Source of the DNA: Agromyces salentinus
Lineage (GTDB): Bacteria; Actinomycetota; Actinomycetes; Actinomycetales; Microbacteriaceae
Length of the DNA: 44,317 nucleotides
Reading direction: 5' to 3'
Assembly (NCBI RefSeq): GCF_009749395.1
Contig: NZ_WBIR01000026.1
Coordinates: forward strand, 1 to 44,317
Part shown: positions 1 to 10,266 of the stretch, one piece after another
Position numbering within the stretch: the first letter of the stretch is position 1
Layout: each line of letters begins with the position of its first letter
Notes under the pieces: generated by a model
Databases searched by the model: none
Seen by the model: only the letters and a program-made list of their open reading frames with translations
Told to the model about the DNA's origin: nothing
Translations under genes and position numbers: made by a program

Positions 1-130
1 GCACGCGGTGCGCGGTGCGCGGGCACGCGGTGCGCGGCGCCCGCCGCCCCGGCGTGCGGGTGCGCCAGCGCGCCAGCGCCGCAGCGCGAGAGCACCAGCG
101 AGCACGGGCGCGCGGGAGCTTCGCAGCGAA
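1..130. repeat. GC-rich low-complexity leader with short direct repeats
   Basis: This stretch holds no gene that I can support. The 15-mer GCACGCGGTGCGCGG occurs at 1-15 and again at 23-37, a 22-bp period. It is followed by further degenerate GCGCCAGC-type repeats to about 105. It probably lies downstream of a gene that ended before the window begins. Confidence 0.5.
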
Positions 131-136
131 ACCCCG

Positions 137-142
137 TAGTCT
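137..142 (+). promoter_or_regulatory. -10 box TAGTCT, near-leaderless start
   Basis: TAGTCT lies 9 nt before the ATG at 152. With a usual 6-9 nt gap from -10 to the start site, the mRNA would begin at or within three bases of the start codon. No Shine-Dalgarno sequence is visible in the gap. The spacing is looser than at the other leaderless genes here, so this is the weakest member of that set. Confidence 0.45.
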
Positions 143-151
143 GGTGGCACT

Positions 152-352
152 ATGAACGATTTCTGGGCGAATGCGATCTGGTCGCTCGCGCCGACGGTGC
201 TCATCGGACTCATCTTCTGGTTCGTGATGCGCGCGATCCTCCGCGCCGACCGCACCGAGCGTGCGGCGTACGCGCAGATCGAGGCCGAAGAGCGGGCGAA
301 GCTCGGGCTTCCGCGTCGCCCTGAGCGCAACGCCGAGCGCACCGCCGACTGA
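152..352 (+). CDS. small single-pass membrane protein
   Basis: A 66-residue protein of unknown function. Residues about 10-30 form one hydrophobic segment (the VLIGLIFWFVMRAIL region). A charged cytoplasmic-looking tail rich in Arg, Glu and Ala follows, and it may be helical. It ends 5 nt before the cardiolipin synthase start, so the two genes are very probably co-transcribed. The protein could be a small accessory of the synthase or simply a linked envelope protein; nothing in the sequence decides. The start is supported by the TAGTCT box 9 nt upstream and by the TM segment beginning soon after the ATG. Confidence 0.75.
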   Translation: MNDFWANAIWSLAPTVLIGLIFWFVMRAILRADRTERAAYAQIEAEERAKLGLPRRPERNAERTAD

Positions 353-357
353 CGTCG

Positions 358-1833
358 ATGACGTCGGAGGAGTCCGCGATGGTCGCGACGATCGTGACGT
401 TCGCGCTGCTCGCGATCGACCTCGTCATCCGCGTCATCGCGGTCATCGTCGTGCCGCGCAACCGGCGCCCGACCGCCGGCATGGCGTGGCTGCTCGCGAT
501 CTTCTTCATCCCGTACATCGGCGTGCTGTTCTTCCTGCTCATCGGCAATCCGAAGCTGCCGAAGAAGCGCCGCGAGAAGCAGGCCCAGGTCGACGAGTTC
601 ATCCGCGACTCGACGCACGGCGTCGAGCGCGTGAGCGACTCGAGCAGTTGGCCGGCCTGGTTCGCAGGCATCGTGCAGTTAAACCGCAACCTCGGGTCGA
701 TGCCCCTGATCGGCTCGAACAGCGCCAGCCTCATCGGCGGCTACCAGGAGTCGCTCGACGAGATGACCCGAGCGGTCCGAGCGGCCACCCATCACGTGCA
801 CGTCGAGTTCTACATCCTCGCGCTCGACGACACGACCGAGCCGTTCTTCGCCGCCCTCGGCGAGGCGGTCGAGCGGGGCGTCAAGGTTCGCCTGCTGCTC
901 GACCACATCGCGTCCCTGCGTTCCAAGGGGTACCGGCGCACGCTGAGGCGCCTGACCGCAATGGGCGTCGACTGGCGCCTGATGCTGCCGGTGCAGCCGT
1001 TCCGGGGCAGGTACCAGCGCCTCGACCTGCGCAACCACCGCAAGATCGTCGTCGTCGACGGGGATGTCGCCTTCATGGGCTCGCAGAACATGATCGACCG
1101 CAGCTACAACAAGCGGTCCAACATCCGTCGCGGGCTGAAGTGGAAGGAACTCGTGGTCCGGGTCGAGGGGCCGATCGTGTCGGGCCTCGACGCGATCTTC
1201 CGCACCGACTGGTACCTCGAGTCGGGTGAAGAGCTGACCCGCGACATCACGGACTCCTTCGACCAGCCGAGCGAGGCCCAGGATCTCGACTGCCAGGTCG
1301 TGCCGAGCGGTCCCGGGTTCCCGAACCAGAACAACCTCAAGCTCTTCCTCGCGCTGCTCTACGCCGCGCGCGAGAAGCTCATCATCACGAGCCCGTACTT
1401 CGTGCCCGACGAGGCGATGCTCCTGGCCATCAGCGGGGCGACGCAGCGCGGCATCCACGTCGAGCTGTTCGTCTCCGAGATCGGCGACCAGGCCCTCGTC
1501 TACCACGCGCAGCGCTCGTACTACGAGGCGCTCCTGCGCGCCGGCGTCAAGATCTACATGTACAAGGAGCCGTACATCCTGCACGCCAAGCACTTCACGA
1601 TCGACGACGACGTGGCCGTCATCGGGTCGAGCAACATGGACATCCGCTCGTTCGAGCTGAACATGGAGGTCTCGCTCCTCGTGCGCGGACGCTCGTTCGT
1701 GCAGGAGATGCGGGCCGTCGAAGACGGTTATCGCGCCGACAGCCGCGAGCTCACGCTCGACGAGTGGATGCGCCAGCCCATCCGCTCGACGGTGCTCGAC
1801 AACCTCGCTCGCCTCACCTCCGCACTGCAGTAA
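358..1833 (+). CDS. cls: cardiolipin synthase (phospholipase D superfamily)
   Basis: This 491-residue membrane enzyme condenses two phosphatidylglycerol molecules, or transfers a phosphatidyl group, to make cardiolipin. The N-terminus has two hydrophobic segments (about residues 8-33 and 42-63), the usual bacterial Cls anchor. Two PLD catalytic motifs are complete. HKD1 is NHRKIVVVDG with H227, K229 and D234; it is followed by GSQNM. HKD2 is LHAKHFTIDD with H409, K411 and D416; it is followed by GSSNMD. The length is normal for the family. The ATG at 358 directly follows the small membrane gene; the ATG at 379 (MVATIV) is an alternative start that would still keep the first TM segment. Confidence 0.93.
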   Translation: MTSEESAMVATIVTFALLAIDLVIRVIAVIVVPRNRRPTAGMAWLLAIFFIPYIGVLFFLLIGNPKLPKKRREKQAQVDEFIRDSTHGVERVSDSSSWPAWFAGIVQLNRNLGSMPLIGSNSASLIGGYQESLDEMTRAVRAATHHVHVEFYILALDDTTEPFFAALGEAVERGVKVRLLLDHIASLRSKGYRRTLRRLTAMGVDWRLMLPVQPFRGRYQRLDLRNHRKIVVVDGDVAFMGSQNMIDRSYNKRSNIRRGLKWKELVVRVEGPIVSGLDAIFRTDWYLESGEELTRDITDSFDQPSEAQDLDCQVVPSGPGFPNQNNLKLFLALLYAAREKLIITSPYFVPDEAMLLAISGATQRGIHVELFVSEIGDQALVYHAQRSYYEALLRAGVKIYMYKEPYILHAKHFTIDDDVAVIGSSNMDIRSFELNMEVSLLVRGRSFVQEMRAVEDGYRADSRELTLDEWMRQPIRSTVLDNLARLTSALQ

Positions 1834-1919
1834 CGAGCGGATGCCGCGACTCCTCGCCCGGCGGGAGCGAGCTGATGGCGCGACTCCTCGCCCCACGGGA
1901 GCGAGCGGATGCCGCGACG
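1834..1919. repeat. 34-bp tandem repeat, about 2.5 copies
   Basis: Directly after the cls stop, a 34-bp unit begins at 1834, 1868 and 1902; the third copy is partial. Each unit opens with CGAGC(G/T)GATG and contains GCGCGAC or CCGCGACTCCTCGCCC. The unit contains the GCGGATGCCGCG motif that recurs through the window, so this resembles a small REP-like intergenic cluster. Confidence 0.7.
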
Positions 1920-2237
1920 GGCCACGTCCGTCACGCGCCCGTAACGCGCGCCCACGTAGCCTCGTCATGACGGTGCGGGTCGAGCAGGCGAAGCCGCGAT
2001 GCTCCCGGCGCCATGTCGTGCTGCGGCGAGGGAGACCCCGTGCAGCAAATGCGCAACAAAGTTGACCACGACGCAACGAATCGCTCTGGAATGCGCTTCT
2101 CGTCGCATGACAGAGTGTCGGTACCGCCTTGGACGCAGGATTCCCGCATCACACGGACTGCCGATGGCCGAAGGTGCCCTGCACACCCGCACGGCGCCCG
2201 ACGCCGCACCATCCGAACACTCCAGAAACGGAGCACC
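1920..2237. other. intergenic leader before the M14 peptidase
   Basis: No convincing gene is visible in this stretch. Two weak promoter elements can be seen: TAGCCT at 1957-1962, and a TTGACC -35-like hexamer at 2062-2067 without a good partner -10. A 32-codon reading frame at 1967-2065 is probably chance. The open frame of the downstream peptidase extends back to 2013, but that extension has no signal-peptide character. Confidence 0.4.
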
Positions 2238-4820
2238 ATGTCGTTCCACCGCCTCATCGCCGGAGCGGGCATCGCCGCGGTCACCGCCGCGACGCTCCTC
2301 GTCGGCGCGGCGCCGGCGTCAGCGCTCGAGCCGCTGTCCGCCTCGCCGATCGTCACGCCGATCTCCTCGCTCGTCGAGCCGCCGGCCAAGTACCCGTCGC
2401 AGTCCGTGCTGCCGACCGTGCCCGATGACCCGACCGACGCGTCGATCGCCCGCGGCGTGACGCCGTACGACGAGATCGCGCCGTTCCTGAACGGCCTCAT
2501 GGCCAAGAGCGACCGCATCTCGGCCCAGGTCGTCGGGCAGTCGGTGCTCGGGCGCGACATCCACCTCGTGACGCTGACGGCCAAGGAGACTCCTGCGCAG
2601 ACGGCGAAGCAGACGGCGTGGCGCGAGCAGATCAAGGCCGACCCCGCCGCCGCCGCGAAGAACCGGCCCCTGATGAACCAGTACAAGGTCCCGATCTGGT
2701 TCAACGCGAACATCCACGGCAACGAGTGGGAGGGCACCGACGGCGTCCTGAACTACATCGAGCACCTGGCGACCGCCCCGTGGCCCGAGGTGCGCGACCT
2801 GCTGCAGGACTACCGCTTCTACTTCACGGTGACGAACAATCCCGACGGCCGGGCGCTCGGCCAGCGTGCGAACGCCGACGGCTTCGACGCCAACCGCGAC
2901 ATGATCACGGGAGCCACGCCCGAGTCGCGCATCATCCGCGACCTGTCCGGGGTCATCCAGCCGACCTTCTTCATCGACCTGCACGGCTACACGAGCGTGC
3001 TCCAGATCGAGCCCTGCGGCCCGCCGCACGGCGAGAACTACGAGTACGACCTGTTCCTGCCGCACGCCTACGCCGCGGCGCTGGAGATCGAGCAGGCCGT
3101 CGTCGACGCGAACATCCCCGGCAACACCTACCTCGCCGAGGACGGCAGCGCGACGCTCGAGAACACCGGCAAGATCAACATCCCCTACCGCGACATCCGC
3201 TCCGGCTGGGATGACTGGCCCCCCGTCTTCACGCCGCAGTACGTCGCGTACCAGGGCGCCATCACGAACACCGTCGAACTGCCCCTCGGCCGCACGAACA
3301 ACCCGGCGACGAACCAGGCGAACTCGAAGGTCAACATCGAGGTCGCGGGCGTCGTCATCGACACGGCCGTCGACTACGTGGCGAACAACGCCGACACGCT
3401 CCTCGAGAACCAGATCGAGATCTTCCGCCGAGGCACCGCGGGCGAGCCGCTCGTGGTCACCCCGGCCGACGTCGACCCGGCGAGCGTGCCCGAGCCGAAC
3501 CAGTGGGCCGAGATCTGGGACGAGACCGACGTGTACACGGCCGAGTTCCCCCGTGCCTACGTGATCCCGATGGACGGGACGCAGCGCTCGGTGACGGATG
3601 CCGCGACCCTCGTCGACCAGCTCATCGCGAACGGCGTCGAGGTCTCGCGTGCCGGGAGCGCCTTCACGGCCGACGGCGTCGAGTACGCCGAGGGCTCGTA
3701 CGTGGTCGACATGCACCAGCCCCTGCGCGGCATGGCGAACGTGCTGCTGGCCGACGGCTCGGACATCTCCGACCGAGTCGCCGACATGTACGACATCTCC
3801 GCCTGGAGCCTCGCGCTCCTCTGGGGCGCCGATGTCGACGAGGTCGGGTCGACGACGGATGCCGCGCTCGACGTCGAACTCGAGCAGGTCTCCGAGTCGG
3901 GGCCGACCGGCTCCGTCCCGGCCGAGGGCTCCTACCTCGAACTCGCGACCTCGGGCGTCGCCGAGTACCAGGCGATCAACGCGCTGCTCGATGCCGGCAT
4001 CGCGGTGTCGGCCTTCGATGACGGCTCCGTGATCCTCGGACCGGATGCCGCGTCCTACGACGCCGCGGCCGCCGTCGCCGACGACCTCGGGGTGGCGTTC
4101 ACCGCATCCGACGGGTCCCGTCTCGCCGCCGAGGAGAGCGTCGGCCTCGACGACCTCACGGTCGCGTACTCGGGCAGCCAGGATGAGCGGGTCACGCTCG
4201 GCAAGCTCGGCTTCGACGACCTCGTGCAGGTCACGTCGGCGAACCTCTCGAGCGGCCAGGTGCAGCTCGACGACGTCGACGTGCTCTGGATCGGCGCCAA
4301 CCTGGCGTTCAGCGCCGCGCAGGCCACGGGCCGCGCGGAGGTCGCCGAGTACCTGGCGGCCGGCCGGGGCGTCGCGGGCAAGGGCACGGCGATCGCGGGC
4401 TTCGCGAACGCCTTCGGCCTCGTCACCTCGACGGCGACGCAGGGCACCAGCGGCTCGAACGGCATCGTGACGGTCGAGAACCCCGCCGGCGGACTGCTGT
4501 CGACGTATCCGCAGGACACCGCCTTCGTCTACCCGGCGACCTGGTACACGGGCCTCGGTGCGAACGCCGTCGTCGAGCAGACGTACGCCGCCGGCGACCC
4601 GTTCATCTCGGGTCACTGGGCATCGACGCAGCCCGGACGCAGCATCGCGGATGCCGCGGGCAAGCCCTCGGTCGTCAGCGCCGAGTCGGCGACCGGGTCG
4701 AACGTGCTCATGTTCGGCACGTCGCTGAACTTCCGCACCCACCCGGTCGGGGCGTTCAGCCAGCTCGCGCGCGGCCTGTTCTGGGCCGGCAGTGAGGGAG
4801 CGGAGGTCCCCGCACCGTAG
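2238..4820 (+). CDS. secreted M14 zinc carboxypeptidase
   Basis: An exported 860-residue metallopeptidase. The ATG at 2238 is chosen because it follows an ACGGAG ribosome site and opens a clean signal peptide (basic start, hydrophobic core, ASA cleavage near residue 29). The catalytic domain lies at about residues 75-370. It shows the zinc motif HGNE (H160, E163), the third ligand H249 in DLHGY, and the general-base Glu E347 in NTVELPLG. About 480 C-terminal residues follow. They read like an alpha/beta domain of the kind found in large secreted M14 proteins, but I cannot name it. There is no sorting signal or C-terminal TM segment, so it is probably released. Its role is likely extracellular peptide or muropeptide degradation. 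Confidence 0.85.
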   Translation: MSFHRLIAGAGIAAVTAATLLVGAAPASALEPLSASPIVTPISSLVEPPAKYPSQSVLPTVPDDPTDASIARGVTPYDEIAPFLNGLMAKSDRISAQVVGQSVLGRDIHLVTLTAKETPAQTAKQTAWREQIKADPAAAAKNRPLMNQYKVPIWFNANIHGNEWEGTDGVLNYIEHLATAPWPEVRDLLQDYRFYFTVTNNPDGRALGQRANADGFDANRDMITGATPESRIIRDLSGVIQPTFFIDLHGYTSVLQIEPCGPPHGENYEYDLFLPHAYAAALEIEQAVVDANIPGNTYLAEDGSATLENTGKINIPYRDIRSGWDDWPPVFTPQYVAYQGAITNTVELPLGRTNNPATNQANSKVNIEVAGVVIDTAVDYVANNADTLLENQIEIFRRGTAGEPLVVTPADVDPASVPEPNQWAEIWDETDVYTAEFPRAYVIPMDGTQRSVTDAATLVDQLIANGVEVSRAGSAFTADGVEYAEGSYVVDMHQPLRGMANVLLADGSDISDRVADMYDISAWSLALLWGADVDEVGSTTDAALDVELEQVSESGPTGSVPAEGSYLELATSGVAEYQAINALLDAGIAVSAFDDGSVILGPDAASYDAAAAVADDLGVAFTASDGSRLAAEESVGLDDLTVAYSGSQDERVTLGKLGFDDLVQVTSANLSSGQVQLDDVDVLWIGANLAFSAAQATGRAEVAEYLAAGRGVAGKGTAIAGFANAFGLVTSTATQGTSGSNGIVTVENPAGGLLSTYPQDTAFVYPATWYTGLGANAVVEQTYAAGDPFISGHWASTQPGRSIADAAGKPSVVSAESATGSNVLMFGTSLNFRTHPVGAFSQLARGLFWAGSEGAEVPAP

Positions 4821-4833
4821 CGAGCGGATGCCT

Positions 4834-4874
4834 CGAACGGCGTCGTCCCGGAGCATCCGGGGCGGCGCCGTTCG
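4834..4874. terminator. hairpin between convergent genes, probable bidirectional terminator
   Basis: A perfect 9-bp outer stem, CGAACGGCG (4834-4842) with CGCCGTTCG (4866-4874), encloses a second small CCCGG/CCGGG stem. It lies just after the M14 peptidase stop and before the end of the convergent pirin gene, so it can serve both. There is no U-tract, as is usual in high-GC actinobacteria. Confidence 0.65.
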
Positions 4875-4905
4875 TCGTGGCGAGGCTGCGCGGGCGGACG
4901 GGCCG

Positions 4906-5961
4906 TCAGCTGCGCGGCTTCAACCGCACGGTCGGAAGCTCGGGCGCCGGCAGCGGTGGACCGTCGAACCCGGACACGGTGCCGAAGCGCCCGTCGCCGT
5001 CACCCCTGGCGATGACGTCGGCCTGCCACTGGCGCCGGAACTCCGCGATCTCGTCGTGGTTGCGGCCGATGAAGTTCCACCACATGACGAGCTCCTCGCC
5101 GAACGGGATGCCCCCGATGAGCACGATCCGGGCGGGGGAGTGCGGGTCCGCCCGGAGGCGGACGCCCTCGTGGCCGGGCGCGAGGTAGCCGAGTTCGCTC
5201 CACGCGAGATGGGACGTGTGGCCGGCGACGGTGAGCGGGTCGGAATCGGCGGGTGCGTCATCGAGCTCGCTCTCGAGGGCCGCGACGGTCGCCGTGACGG
5301 GCCCGCGGTCGACGAGCAGGCCGTGCTCGAACGCGGGGTCGAGCTCGATCCAGGCCTCCCCGCCGGCGGGCAGTTCGATCTGGGCGCCGACGAGCGGCGA
5401 GAAGAGGGTGACGGATGCCTCGGCGCCGACGCCGGGCAGGGCCCCTGTGAAGACGCGCACGACCGCGTCGTCGACCTCGACGGGCTCGGTCTCGGCATGC
5501 TCGAAGAACGGCGCGACGCCGCGCGCGGCATCCGGCAGCGCGACCCAGAGCTGGACGCCGTGGAGGCGGCTCGTCGTCGGCGTCGAGACCTCCGAATGCG
5601 CGATGCCGCGGCCGGCCGTCATGAGGTTGACGGCACCCGGCCGCACGAACTCCGCGCTGCCCGTGCTGTCATGGTGCTCGATCTCGCCCTCGAAGAGCCA
5701 GCTCACGGTCTGCAGGCCCGTGTGCGGGTGGGGCGGGACGACCATGCCGCCGGATGCCGCGACGTCGTCGGGCCCGTAGTGGTCGGCGAAGCACCAGGCG
5801 CCGATCGTCGTGCGGCCACGCTGGGGCAGCGTACGGCGGACATTCATGGCCCGCGGCCCGCCGAGCGGCACGTCGCGCGGGGTGAGCACCTGGATCACGG
5901 CCGCCTGCGAGTGCTCGGGAGGACACACCAGCTCGATGGGGTCGCGTTCGAGATTGCTCAT
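4906..5961 (-). CDS. pirin family bicupin protein
   Basis: A 351-residue pirin-like protein, a cytoplasmic non-haem iron bicupin; family members act as redox sensors or quercetinases. The N-terminal cupin shows the expected HPHTGLQT metal-binding segment and the later GRGIAHSE segment. Together these supply the 3-His/1-Glu iron site. A C-terminal cupin follows. It is longer than the usual 230-300 residues, the extra part being a C-terminal extension without a motif that I recognise. A TAGCAT box ends 6 nt before the ATG, so the mRNA is probably leaderless. It is divergent from the lipoprotein gene across 56 bp. Confidence 0.88.
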   Translation of the reverse strand: MSNLERDPIELVCPPEHSQAAVIQVLTPRDVPLGGPRAMNVRRTLPQRGRTTIGAWCFADHYGPDDVAASGGMVVPPHPHTGLQTVSWLFEGEIEHHDSTGSAEFVRPGAVNLMTAGRGIAHSEVSTPTTSRLHGVQLWVALPDAARGVAPFFEHAETEPVEVDDAVVRVFTGALPGVGAEASVTLFSPLVGAQIELPAGGEAWIELDPAFEHGLLVDRGPVTATVAALESELDDAPADSDPLTVAGHTSHLAWSELGYLAPGHEGVRLRADPHSPARIVLIGGIPFGEELVMWWNFIGRNHDEIAEFRRQWQADVIARGDGDGRFGTVSGFDGPPLPAPELPTVRLKPRS

Positions 5962-5967
5962 GCCCGC

Positions 5968-5973
5968 ATGCTA
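5968..5973 (-). promoter_or_regulatory. -10 box TAGCAT for a leaderless pirin mRNA
   Basis: Read on the minus strand, TAGCAT is followed by 6 nt and then the ATG. This spacing places the transcription start on or next to the start codon, and no ribosome-binding site is present. Confidence 0.6.
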
Positions 5974-6005
5974 GCCCCGACGCGCGCCGAGCGCGGTCGA
6001 ACCGA

Positions 6006-6011
6006 TACCAT
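6006..6011 (+). promoter_or_regulatory. -10 box TACCAT for a leaderless lipoprotein mRNA
   Basis: TACCAT is followed by 6 nt and then the ATG at 6018. It faces away from the pirin -10 box about 33 bp off, so the two leaderless promoters are back to back. Confidence 0.6.
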
Positions 6012-6017
6012 TGCGGC

Positions 6018-6488
6018 ATGCACTCCTCCCTCACCCTCCGCCGCGCAGGCGTCGTGGCCGTGGCCGTGGCATCCGTCTTCCTGCTCTCGGCGTGCAACCC
6101 GAGTCCTCGTCCCATCGAGAACTTCCCCGGCATGCCCGTGAGCGACCACGCCGGCGAAGAGGGCACGGGCGACGACGAGGGCCACGCCGACGAGGAGACC
6201 GCCACCGAGGGCCTGTCGGCACAGTGGATCGGGCAGGGCGGCCAGCTCGCCGTCACGATCTCGGGCAGCTCGACCTGCCCGGCCGTCGGAACGCGGGTCA
6301 ACGTGGTCGACCCCGCGGGCGAGGGCAACCGCGTCTCGGTCGACGTCGCCGAGCTGCCGGCCGACCAGGTCTGCACGATGGACTTCGTGCCGCACACCAC
6401 GATCTTCTGGAGCCCGGTGTTCGTGACCACGACCGAGCCGCTCATCGTCGAGGTCGGCGACCAGTCGGTCACCGTCCCGATCAAGTAG
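6018..6488 (+). CDS. small secreted lipoprotein
   Basis: A 156-residue lipoprotein. A basic start and hydrophobic core lead to the lipobox LLSAC with the acylated cysteine at C26. A low-complexity acidic linker (about residues 42-66, rich in Asp, Glu, Gly, Thr with some His) joins a C-terminal domain of about 90 residues. That domain looks like a small beta-sandwich with two cysteines that could pair (TCPAVG and VCTMDF). The function is unknown. The last 8 nt overlap the end of the convergent XRE gene. Confidence 0.8.
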   Translation: MHSSLTLRRAGVVAVAVASVFLLSACNPSPRPIENFPGMPVSDHAGEEGTGDDEGHADEETATEGLSAQWIGQGGQLAVTISGSSTCPAVGTRVNVVDPAGEGNRVSVDVAELPADQVCTMDFVPHTTIFWSPVFVTTTEPLIVEVGDQSVTVPIK

Positions 6489-6723
6489 TCGGGCGCGGCC
6501 GCCGCACCAGCAGTTCGCCGATCTCGCAGTCGAGGGCCTCGCAGATCGCCTGGAGCGTGGAGAAGCGGATGGCGCGTGCCCGGTCGTTCTTCAGCACGCT
6601 GAGGTTCACGACCGTGACGCCGACGAGTTCGCTCAGCCGGGCGAGGGTCATGCCTCGCGCCTCGAGCAGTTCGTCGAGTCGGCAGTGGACGTCCGAGGTC
6701 TCGTCGGGTTCGGCGGGCGCCAT
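6481..6723 (-). CDS. XRE-family regulator paired with DUF2975
   Basis: An 80-residue Cro/C1-type DNA-binding protein of the YozG kind. Residues about 15-70 form the helix-turn-helix domain (MTLARLSELVGVTVVNLS, then ICEALDCEIGELL). It is the second gene after the DUF2975 membrane protein; stop and start share one base (TGATG), so translation is coupled. This two-gene arrangement is conserved in many Gram-positive bacteria. Two ATCG-N5-CGAT sites over the promoter start region suggest that it represses its own operon. The link between this protein and those sites is inference. Confidence 0.88.
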   Translation of the reverse strand: MAPAEPDETSDVHCRLDELLEARGMTLARLSELVGVTVVNLSVLKNDRARAIRFSTLQAICEALDCEIGELLVRRPRPTT

Positions 6724-7340
6724 CAGACGAGGCCTTCGGTGTCGCGCTGCAGGCGTTCGCCGATCTGGAACGCCGCCCCGATCGCCCCGATCGCGAGGAT
6801 CCCGAACATCGCGCCGAAGTTCGTGCCGAACGTGATGCCCTCGTACTGGTAGTCGCTGATGGCCGAGAGCGCGCCGTTCACGGACATCGTGGTGAACAGG
6901 CTGCCGACCACCCAGCCGATGGCCAGCGTGCCACCGCCCCAGCCGATGATGCGCACCGTGCTCCGGGTGAACGCGCGTCCCCGGGCGAGGTTCCAGCAGA
7001 GCAGCCCGAGCAGGGTGATGCCCACGATGATCGCGACGCCGTACACGATCGGTTCGGCGACGATCGCGAACTGGGTCGCCGCTGCGGGCTGCGGCACGAT
7101 GACGGTCGCCTCATCGACGGCGACCGGGACGGGTGCGCCGCCGGGGCCGATGGGAAGGTCGGCGGTCTCGCCGATGAACGGCACCCGCACCGGGACATCC
7201 GTGCCCGGCAGCACTTCGACCAGCCTGGCGACCATCGTCCAGGCGGCGGCGCAGATTCCGATCAGGCCGAGCGCGATCGTCATGTACAGGCCGACGCGGT
7301 CGCTCCGCCCGAGACGCGTGCCGCCGGTGGTCGTGGACAT
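6723..7340 (-). CDS. DUF2975 family membrane protein
   Basis: A 205-residue protein with four predicted TM segments (about residues 17-40, 92-115, 128-150 and 170-192). A 50-residue extracytoplasmic loop lies between the first and second. The pattern and the coupling to a small XRE regulator identify DUF2975. The biochemical role is unknown; by context it may modulate the regulator or respond to envelope state. It is first in a two-gene operon, with its promoter at 7411-7440. Confidence 0.85.
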   Translation of the reverse strand: MSTTTGGTRLGRSDRVGLYMTIALGLIGICAAAWTMVARLVEVLPGTDVPVRVPFIGETADLPIGPGGAPVPVAVDEATVIVPQPAAATQFAIVAEPIVYGVAIIVGITLLGLLCWNLARGRAFTRSTVRIIGWGGGTLAIGWVVGSLFTTMSVNGALSAISDYQYEGITFGTNFGAMFGILAIGAIGAAFQIGERLQRDTEGLV

Positions 7341-7381
7341 GGTGACTCCTTCATCGGTTGCGCGGCTCAGTGCCGCAGCAT

Positions 7382-7410
7382 ATCGAAAAACGATGGTATC
7401 GATGTTCGAT
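7382..7410. promoter_or_regulatory. tandem operator, two ATCG-N5-CGAT sites
   Basis: Two inverted repeats, ATCGAAAAACGAT (7382-7394) and ATCGATGTTCGAT (7398-7410), lie 16 bp apart centre to centre. That is close to one and a half helical turns. They sit immediately downstream of the -10 of the minus-strand promoter, covering its probable start site. This fits autorepression by the XRE protein of the operon. Confidence 0.6.
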
Positions 7411-7440
7411 AGGGTACGAAGAGGGATGCCTCGCTGTCAA
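7411..7440 (-). promoter_or_regulatory. promoter of the DUF2975-XRE operon
   Basis: On the minus strand TTGACA (7440-7435) is followed by an 18-nt spacer and TACCCT (7416-7411). The -35 is a perfect consensus hexamer, rare in this GC-rich window. The predicted start lies within the tandem operator. Confidence 0.65.
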
Positions 7441-7545
7441 GGGTCGGTGCGGTGCGCCCACGGCGAACACCGGCCCACGGGGCATCCGGAGTGTTTACGC
7501 TCGATGTATCGGCGCCCCCTGCCCTGGGGTCGAGAGGAGTAGAGC

Positions 7546-10065
<2,520 letters not shown>

Positions 10066-10072
10066 TCCACGG

Positions 10073-10131
10073 CGAGCGGATGCCGCGGCATCCGCTCGAC
10101 CGACCGGGGTCGGGCCTTCGGGCCCGGCCCC
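10073..10131 (+). terminator. double hairpin after clpC
   Basis: Two adjacent structures follow the stop. The first (10073-10098) is a perfect 26-bp palindrome built on CGAGCGGATGCCG, which is the recurrent GGATGCC element in inverted form. The second (10106-10131) is an 11-bp stem with one G-U pair and a TTCG tetraloop, followed by TTCGTCG. The second is the better terminator. Confidence 0.75.
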
Positions 10132-10254
10132 TTCGTCGTGCCCGCCCGTGCCTGTCTGCGCGTTTCGGATATCCCGGCGACACGCCGCATCGCTGAGGCC
10201 GGCGCCCGGCGTGTCGTGCAGATCTCCGAATCCGGCAGACGTGCGCCGGGCGAA

Positions 10255-10260
10255 TACGAT
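10255..10260 (+). promoter_or_regulatory. -10 box TACGAT for leaderless argA
   Basis: TACGAT is followed by 6 nt and then the ATG at 10267. No ribosome-binding site precedes the start. Confidence 0.6.
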
Positions 10261-10266
10261 GAACGG

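Noticed and set aside
1967..2065. 32-codon frame that could be a leader peptide before the peptidase
   Set aside because: No ribosome site; a TAGCCT box is only 4 nt before the ATG, too close for a leaderless start; no stalling motif or attenuator hairpin.
2013..2237. Upstream extension of the M14 peptidase reading frame
   Set aside because: It has no signal-like or conserved sequence; the ATG at 2238 has a ribosome site and opens a proper signal peptide.
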